From contig JAPKHB010000129.1 in assembly GCA_026647295.1 (NCBI GenBank), forward strand, positions 1 to 9,595: DNA of 9,595 bases, given 5' to 3'. The translations under genes and the position numbers were made by a program. Shown one piece after another: positions 5,386-9,595 of the stretch. A model generated the notes under the pieces. The model was not told the DNA's origin, made no database searches, and saw only the letters and a list, made by a program, of their open reading frames with translations. The DNA comes from Planctomycetota bacterium. GTDB lineage: Bacteria; Planctomycetota; PLA2; JAEUHO01. Position 1 is the stretch's first letter; every line of letters starts with the position of its first letter.

Positions 5386-6729
5386 TCAGAAGGTGACCTG
5401 GAAGCGCAGCCCCAGGATGCCCAGGGTCTCCCCGATCGCGCCGCGCTCCACGTCCGAGAGCACGTAGTTGGCCATCACCCGCATCCGCGGGTTCACGTAC
5501 CAGTTGAGACCCAGGGTCCAGTTGCGCATCCGACCCCCGGCGATCGCCTGGTCGTCCAGGTCGAGTTCGCTGTAGCGCAGCGCCACCTCCCAGGCGCCCG
5601 TGCCACCGCACCGCCCGGCGAGGAAGTCGCCGCAGGGCTTCACGGCGCCGAAGGCGCCCTTGGCGTAGGGCCGGCACTCGCCCGTGAGGAACCAGGACGC
5701 GAAGACGTACCAGCCCGAGAACGAGGGATCGCCCGCCGCGGCGGCATCCACGTCCGCCTGGACGTACTCCCCCTGCAGCGAGAAGGGGCCGTGGACGAGC
5801 GCGGCCTCCAGCCCCAGCAGGTCCACGCCCCGGGCGTCGAAGGAACCGGTGTCCACGAGGCGGTCGCGCAGGTTGACCTCCGGGCGCTGCCGGAAGCGCA
5901 GGCTCCCGAGGTCGAAGCGGTGCGACCAGGACGCCCCGACGTGGAAGCGGCGGCAGGGGCAGTGGCAGTCGTACCAGGGCGTCCAGGTCACCCGCGAGGT
6001 GAAGGCCAGGCCGTCGTCCCCGGACTCGAAGCTGGCCGCTCCGCCCGCGTCGCTGTTGGTGAAGAGGCCGACGCCGTAGGTCAACTGTCCGCCCCGCAGC
6101 GAGTCGTGCAGCATCACCCCGGTGTGGAAGGCGGGCACGAACACGTTGGGCAGCGCCCGCTCGAGGAAGGTGAGGTGGTTCGAGGAGGTGATCATCTCGA
6201 GCGAGAAGGGCTCCTTCAGATGCCCCACGCGCAGGCCCGGGGCCAGGCAGCCCCAGCAGTCCTTCGGCCCCTTGAGCCCGACCCAGACGTCGCGCAGCGA
6301 GACCTCGACGTCGCTGCTCGCGCCCTTGTCGGCGTCGGAGAACTCCAGGTGCAGCTTGAACTCCACGCGCTGGTGCACCTCCCCGTTGGCCTCCAGGCGC
6401 AGGCGCCGGAAGAAGACCCCGTCGGCCTGGTCCGCGCCCCCGGCGTCCACCCACTCGTCGTCGTCGTAGAACGCCGCGTCCAGGTGGATGCGCCCGCCCA
6501 GGTGGAACTGGAAGCGCCGGTCCACGGACTCGAACTTGAGCCCGTCCTTCCACTTGGCCTCGATCGCCGAGCCGTCCGCCGTCTTCGCGGCGGCGGCCGC
6601 CCGGAGTTCCTCCTGCACGATGCGCCGGACGTCGGCCTCGTCGGCGCGCGCCACGCCCGCGGGCACCAGCATCCATGCGAGCGCGCCGCCCGCGACGAGG
6701 CGCCGCACCGCTCGAGTGAGCCTCTCCAT
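5386..6729 (-). CDS. OprO/OprP-like phosphate-selective porin
   Basis: The 447-residue length is normal for this outer-membrane porin family. A signal peptide (MERLTRAVRRLVAGGALAWMLVPAGVARA, cut near residue 29) leads into a short helical stretch (30-50) and then a beta-barrel. Family-like motifs are FQFHLGGRIHLDAAFYDDD (73-91), DGVFFRRLRLEANGEV (103-118), LRVGHLKEPFSLEMITSS (166-183), LTFLERALPN (186-195), GVMLHD (204-209), and SWFLTGECRPYAKGAFGAVKP (345-365). The chain ends LRFQVTF with a terminal Phe, the barrel-assembly signal. The barrel would pass anions or small solutes across the outer membrane; phosphate selectivity is a family name and not shown here. Eight cysteines (158, 161, 255, 257, 259, 352, 366, 374) are unusual for a porin. 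The ATG at 6729 has GGGAGGG 6 bases upstream. A 224-bp gap separates it from the MoxR gene, so it probably has its own promoter. Confidence 0.88.
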   Translation of the reverse strand: MERLTRAVRRLVAGGALAWMLVPAGVARADEADVRRIVQEELRAAAAAKTADGSAIEAKWKDGLKFESVDRRFQFHLGGRIHLDAAFYDDDEWVDAGGADQADGVFFRRLRLEANGEVHQRVEFKLHLEFSDADKGASSDVEVSLRDVWVGLKGPKDCWGCLAPGLRVGHLKEPFSLEMITSSNHLTFLERALPNVFVPAFHTGVMLHDSLRGGQLTYGVGLFTNSDAGGAASFESGDDGLAFTSRVTWTPWYDCHCPCRRFHVGASWSHRFDLGSLRFRQRPEVNLRDRLVDTGSFDARGVDLLGLEAALVHGPFSLQGEYVQADVDAAAAGDPSFSGWYVFASWFLTGECRPYAKGAFGAVKPCGDFLAGRCGGTGAWEVALRYSELDLDDQAIAGGRMRNWTLGLNWYVNPRMRVMANYVLSDVERGAIGETLGILGLRFQVTF

Positions 6730-6735
6730 TGCAAA

Positions 6736-6742
6736 CCCTCCC
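6736..6742 (-). promoter_or_regulatory. Ribosome binding site for the porin gene
   Basis: This reads GGGAGGG on the minus strand, 6 bases before the ATG at 6729, and fixes the start at the signal peptide. Confidence 0.7.
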
Positions 6743-6794
6743 GTGGGCGAACGCCTGTGGGCCGTGCCCGCGCCCATCGAGTCGCCGGCCCGCG

Positions 6795-6807
6795 GCGTAG
6801 GCTACGC
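6795..6807. repeat. 13-bp palindrome upstream of the porin gene
   Basis: GCGTAG and CTACGC flank a central G (6801), forming a perfect odd-length palindrome 66-78 bases upstream of the porin start. It lies where a repressor or activator site could be. No promoter boxes could be placed next to it, so an operator role is speculative. Confidence 0.35.
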
Positions 6808-6903
6808 GCGCCAACCGACGCCTGGCGGCGCGCCGCGCACGGCGCGCGCGCCTTCTATCGGTGGCCCCGTTCGAGGCGCGGGCCGCGTCCGCCCGGTCCG
6901 ATC

Positions 6904-6930
6904 CACGGCCCGGCGCGGCGCGGGGCCGTG
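6904..6930 (-). terminator. Strong GC hairpin after the MoxR gene, possible terminator
   Basis: CACGGCCC (6904-6911) pairs perfectly with GGGCCGTG (6923-6930) over an 11-base loop. On the minus strand it begins 23 bases past the MoxR stop (6954-6956). It lacks a T-tract, as is often true in very GC-rich genomes, so it may end the glycosyltransferase-MoxR transcript or merely protect its 3' end. Confidence 0.45.
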
Positions 6931-6953
6931 CGCGCCGTGCGCCCGCGGTCGGC

Positions 6954-8072
6954 CTACGCGCTCTTGCGCCGCGCGGGCGGGGTCCACAGCGCGCGCCACA
7001 GGCGCGCGAGGAAGGAGGGCTCGCGCCGCGCGGGCGCGCCCAGGGGCGAGGGCACGGCCTCGAGCAGGGCCTCGACGACCTGGGCGGGGCCGACGCCGTC
7101 GGCCTCCGCGGCGTAGCCCATCCGGAGGCGGTGGCGCAGCACCGGCAGCGCGAGCGCCCGCAGGTCCTCGAAGCCGGGCCGGCTGCGCCCGCGCAGGAAC
7201 GCCCGCACGCGCGCGCCGACCACGAGGGCCTGCGCGGCCCGGGGCCCGGCCCCCCACTCGACGTACTCGCGCACGAGCGCCGGCGCGCCCGCGCCCGTGG
7301 GCCGGCTCGCCTGCACCAGCGCGACGGCGTAGCGCACGAGTTCGGCCGGCACCGGCGCGCGCCCGATGGCGTCGGCCAGGGCGAGCAGGTCCGCGCGCTC
7401 GAGCAGGGGCTCGAGCGGCGCCTCGGTCGCGCGGCTCACCAGCCGGGCGATCCGGTGCTCGTCCGCGAACGAGGGATAACCCAACTCCACCTTGAAGAGG
7501 AAGCGGTCGAGCTGGGCGGCCGGCAGCGGGTAGGTGCCCTCCTGCTCGATGGGGTTCTGCGTGGCCAGGACGATGAACGGGTCCTCGAGCGGCCGGCTCA
7601 CGCCGAGGCTGGTCACCTGGCGTTCCTCCATCGCCTCCATCAGCGCCGCCTGCGTCTTGGGCGGGGCGCGGTTGATCTCGTCGGCCAGGACGACGTGGGC
7701 GAACACCGGTCCGTGGGCGAAGCGGAACTGCCGTTCGCCCGTGTCGACGTCCTGGACGAGGTACTCGCTCCCCGTCACGTCCGACGGCATCAGGTCGGGC
7801 GTGAACTGGATGCGCGAGAAGGAGAGGTCCAGCAGTTCGGCCACGGTCGAGAGCAGCAGCGTCTTGGCCAGGCCCGGCACGCCCTCGAGCAGCGCGTGCT
7901 GGCGCGCGAACACCGTGACCAGCACCTGCTCGACGACCTCGTCCAGGCCCACGATGCGGTCGGCCACCCGCGCTCGGAGCGCCTCGCCCACGCGGTACAC
8001 GCGCGCGGCCAGTTCGCGCTCCGCCCCGAGCGAGGCGGCGGGCGACGCGGGGGGGGCCGGGGCGCCGGACAT
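6954..8072 (-). CDS. MoxR-family AAA+ ATPase
   Basis: This 372-residue protein has the full MoxR layout: a helical N-terminal part (about 15-45), Walker A GVPGLAKT (64-71), Walker B VVLADE (127-132) followed by INRAPPKTQAALMEAMEE (133-150), sensor-1 Asn173 in LATQNP, the PAAQLDRFLF segment (184-193) with Arg190, and a helical lid to the end. MoxR proteins are ATP-driven chaperones that assemble or activate partner complexes, often with von Willebrand A-domain proteins, in the cytoplasm at the membrane. The usual neighbours (DUF58, BatA-like and transglutaminase-like proteins) are absent; instead it follows a heptosyltransferase-like gene by 11 bp and is followed by a hairpin. It is therefore likely to be the last gene of a surface-glycan operon here. 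The ATG at 8072 has no strong ribosome site, which fits translation coupled to the upstream gene. Confidence 0.9.
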   Translation of the reverse strand: MSGAPAPPASPAASLGAERELAARVYRVGEALRARVADRIVGLDEVVEQVLVTVFARQHALLEGVPGLAKTLLLSTVAELLDLSFSRIQFTPDLMPSDVTGSEYLVQDVDTGERQFRFAHGPVFAHVVLADEINRAPPKTQAALMEAMEERQVTSLGVSRPLEDPFIVLATQNPIEQEGTYPLPAAQLDRFLFKVELGYPSFADEHRIARLVSRATEAPLEPLLERADLLALADAIGRAPVPAELVRYAVALVQASRPTGAGAPALVREYVEWGAGPRAAQALVVGARVRAFLRGRSRPGFEDLRALALPVLRHRLRMGYAAEADGVGPAQVVEALLEAVPSPLGAPARREPSFLARLWRALWTPPARRKSA

Positions 8073-8083
8073 GGCGCGCGAGT

Positions 8084-9157
8084 CTACCCCGCGCGCGGGG
8101 CCTCGCCCGCGGCGGCCAGGGCCTCGAGGCCGGCGGCCACCAGGCGCTCGGGCGCAAGGTCCTCCATGCACGGGTGGCCGATGGGGCAGCGGCGCAGGTG
8201 GCAGCCCAGGCAGGGCAGCGAGTCCACGCTCACGACGCGGGCCGGGCTGTGCGCCGCAAAGCGCCGGTCCGTGGGCCCGACCCACACCACCGTGGGCACC
8301 CCCAGGGCCTCGCCCACGTGGCGGGGGCCCGAGTCGCTGGCCAGGTGCAGCCGGGCCCCGGCGAGCAGGGCCTTGAGCTCGCCCAGGTCCGGCGGGCCTT
8401 GCGCGGTGTGGGCGCAGCCCGGGCCGATGGCGCCGGCCACGGCGCGGGCGAGGTCCTCCTCGCCGGGCCCGCACAGGACGAGGGGGACCAGGGCGGCGCG
8501 CTCGGCCAGCGTGCGCACGGCCTCGGCGAGACGCGGCACCGGGTAGCGCTTGCTGGGTCCGAAGGCCGCGCCGGGGCTCACCGCGAGGAGCGGCGCGTCG
8601 GCGAGGCCGAGCGCCGCCCGCCGGCGCGCGGCCGATTCGGCGCCAAAGGGCGTGAGCCCAAGGCGCGGCGGGCCCCCGTCGCCGCGCGCGCCGAAGGGCG
8701 CGACGGCGTCCAGGTAGTGGTCCACCATCGAGCGCGGCACGAGGCGGCCGCGGGCCTCCGGAACGGTCACGGCGTGCGTGAGCAGGGCCCGCCGGCCGTC
8801 GCGCTGGACGCCCACCCGCACGCGCGCCCCGCCCAGGCGCGCGGCCAGCGCCGAGGAGAAGGAGTTGGGCAGCAGCAGCGCGGCGTCGGGCCCGAGGCGG
8901 CGGATCTCGCGCCCCAGGCGCCAGGGGGCGAGCGGCCCGCGGGCCATGCGGCCGGCCACGGGCATCACGTCGTCGCGGTCCGAAAGGCCCGCGAGCGCCT
9001 CGCTCACCGCCGGGCCCCCGGCCCAGGTGATGCGCGTCGCGGGCAGGGCCGCGCGCAGCGCCCGCAGCGCCACGGTGGCCATCACCGCGTCCCCGAGCGG
9101 GTTGGGCAGGCGTACCCACAGGTGCCGCGGCGGCGCGAGGCGGGCGGAGTCGCTCAC
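8084..9157 (-). CDS. Glycosyltransferase family 9, heptosyltransferase II-like (WaaF-like)
   Basis: The 357-residue length is normal for this family. The N-terminal half has LPNPLGDAVMATVALRAL (18-34), the heptosyltransferase start motif with the GD pair of the acceptor site. The C-terminal half has SPGAAFGPSKRYP (194-206), SDSGPRHVGEALGVPTVVWVGPTD (274-297) for binding the nucleotide-sugar donor, and the cysteine motif CLGCHLRRCPIGHPCM (316-331), which is closest to heptosyltransferase II. Such enzymes add heptose from ADP-heptose to the inner core of LPS at the inner face of the cytoplasmic membrane. Whether this organism makes a heptose core cannot be told here. The start is a GTG at 9157 that overlaps the stop of the upstream glycosyltransferase (GTGA, 9154-9157), indicating translational coupling. 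MoxR follows 11 bp downstream. Confidence 0.88.
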   Translation of the reverse strand: MSDSARLAPPRHLWVRLPNPLGDAVMATVALRALRAALPATRITWAGGPAVSEALAGLSDRDDVMPVAGRMARGPLAPWRLGREIRRLGPDAALLLPNSFSSALAARLGGARVRVGVQRDGRRALLTHAVTVPEARGRLVPRSMVDHYLDAVAPFGARGDGGPPRLGLTPFGAESAARRRAALGLADAPLLAVSPGAAFGPSKRYPVPRLAEAVRTLAERAALVPLVLCGPGEEDLARAVAGAIGPGCAHTAQGPPDLGELKALLAGARLHLASDSGPRHVGEALGVPTVVWVGPTDRRFAAHSPARVVSVDSLPCLGCHLRRCPIGHPCMEDLAPERLVAAGLEALAAAGEAPRAG

Positions 9158-9595
9158 GCCAGCCACTCTCGCACGGCGGCGACCACGCGATCGCTCCAGG
9201 CCTCCACCGACCAGCGCGCCTTGGCCTCCGCGCGTCCGGCCGCCCCCATGCGCCGGGCGAGCGCGGGGTCGTCCAGCAGGCGCTCCAGCGCCGCCAGCCA
9301 CTCCTCGGGCCCGCGCGCGAGAACGCCGCGCTCCCCCCCCACCATCTCGCGCTGCACCCCGACCGGGCTCGCCACGACGGGGCGGCCGAGCGCGAGGAAG
9401 TGCAGCACGCGCAGGCCGCACTTGCCCCGGGTCCAGGCGTCGTCGGGCAGGGGGGCCAGCCCGATCTGGGTGCGGGCGAGCGCCGCCTCCCAGTCCCTTG
9501 GCGTCCAGCGCACGAACTCGACCGGGATCCCGGGCGGGAGCGTGGGCGGCCGGTCGGCCACCACGACCAGGCGCAGCGCGCGGCCGCTGGCCACC
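9154..9595 (-). CDS. GT4-type glycosyltransferase, C-terminal part (5' end outside window)
   Basis: The frame is open to the window edge; the first visible codons (9594 downward) are interior sequence, so the N-terminal acceptor-binding half is missing. The visible 146 codons are the donor-binding lobe of a GT-B enzyme: RLVVVADRPP, then the segment IGLAPLPDDAWTRGKCGLRV with HFLALGRPVVASPVGVQREMV, and a final helix LLDDPALARRMGAAGRAEAKARWSVEAWSDRVV. The TRGKCGLRVLHFLALGRPVV stretch is typical of group 1 (GT4) enzymes that act on nucleotide-sugar donors in glycan or LPS synthesis. The donor and product cannot be read from this fragment. The stop at 9154-9156 overlaps the start of the heptosyltransferase-like gene by 4 bp. 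Confidence 0.85.
   Translation of the reverse strand, partial: VASGRALRLVVVADRPPTLPPGIPVEFVRWTPRDWEAALARTQIGLAPLPDDAWTRGKCGLRVLHFLALGRPVVASPVGVQREMVGGERGVLARGPEEWLAALERLLDDPALARRMGAAGRAEAKARWSVEAWSDRVVAAVREWLA

Noticed and set aside
3818..5467. Long plus-strand open frame of 549 codons
   Set aside because: It is antisense to the carboxypeptidase-regulatory-like gene, and its translation is a low-complexity Arg/Gly/Ala/Pro mixture with no domain. Long chance frames are expected at this GC content.
5791..8546. Overlapping plus-strand open frames of 441 and 561 codons (5791-7116 and 6861-8546)
   Set aside because: They are antisense to the porin, MoxR and heptosyltransferase-like genes, whose minus-strand products carry clear family motifs.
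8073..9119. Upstream extension of the MoxR frame
   Set aside because: It overlaps the heptosyltransferase-like gene and has no recognisable content; known MoxR proteins begin near the ATG at 8072.
1..9595. A novel defence or mobile system
   Set aside because: No nuclease, reverse transcriptase, toxin-antitoxin, integrase, transposase or phage gene could be recognised; the genes are envelope, signalling and glycan functions split by a junction.

Overview
The window looks like two unrelated pieces of bacterial DNA joined at about base 1998-2004. The left 2 kb has moderate GC (30 of 60 bases are G/C at 1501-1560) and all its genes are on the plus strand. The right 7.6 kb is very GC-rich (50 of 60 at 2101-2160) and all its genes are on the minus strand. 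At the join, a plus-strand membrane-protein gene loses its 3' part and a minus-strand secreted-protein gene loses its 3' part, and neither resumes. The simplest reading is a chimeric metagenome assembly; a real recombination or deletion is possible but less likely.

Left piece (1 to ~2000): its content fits a soil Acidobacteriota (inference from protein style: a PEP-CTERM protein, an orphan receiver domain, and a membrane protein of the kind fused to spermidine-synthase-like domains). In order it holds the 3' end of a proline-rich secreted PEP-CTERM protein, a short hairpin plus T-tract that may be a terminator, a stand-alone degenerate response-regulator receiver, a 175-bp gap with a nested inverted repeat, and the 5' part of the multi-spanning membrane protein.

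Right piece (~2001 to 9595): its content suggests a very GC-rich diderm, most likely Planctomycetota (carboxypeptidase-regulatory repeats, a HEAT-like secreted protein ending in an ITGQDF-type motif, an OprP-like porin, MoxR, and a secreted protein with an LYVPF...VF motif). Read in transcription order from 9595 downward: the 3' end of a GT4-type glycosyltransferase; a heptosyltransferase-like GT9 enzyme overlapping it by 4 bp; a MoxR AAA ATPase 11 bp further on; a strong GC hairpin that may end this operon; an OprO/OprP-like porin; 59 bp later a secreted protein with about four carboxypeptidase-regulatory-like domains; after 125 bp a secreted HEAT-like protein; after a 345-bp gap the cut-off N-terminus of another secreted protein. 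The glycosyltransferases fit surface glycan or LPS core synthesis. The porin and the downstream exported proteins form an envelope-directed group, though no specific pathway can be named.

I found no tRNA, rRNA, CRISPR array, transposase or phage gene. The porin with eight cysteines, the orphan MoxR and the inverted repeats deserve a second look, but the most consequential observation is the chimeric junction. I do not see convincing evidence for a new biological system.
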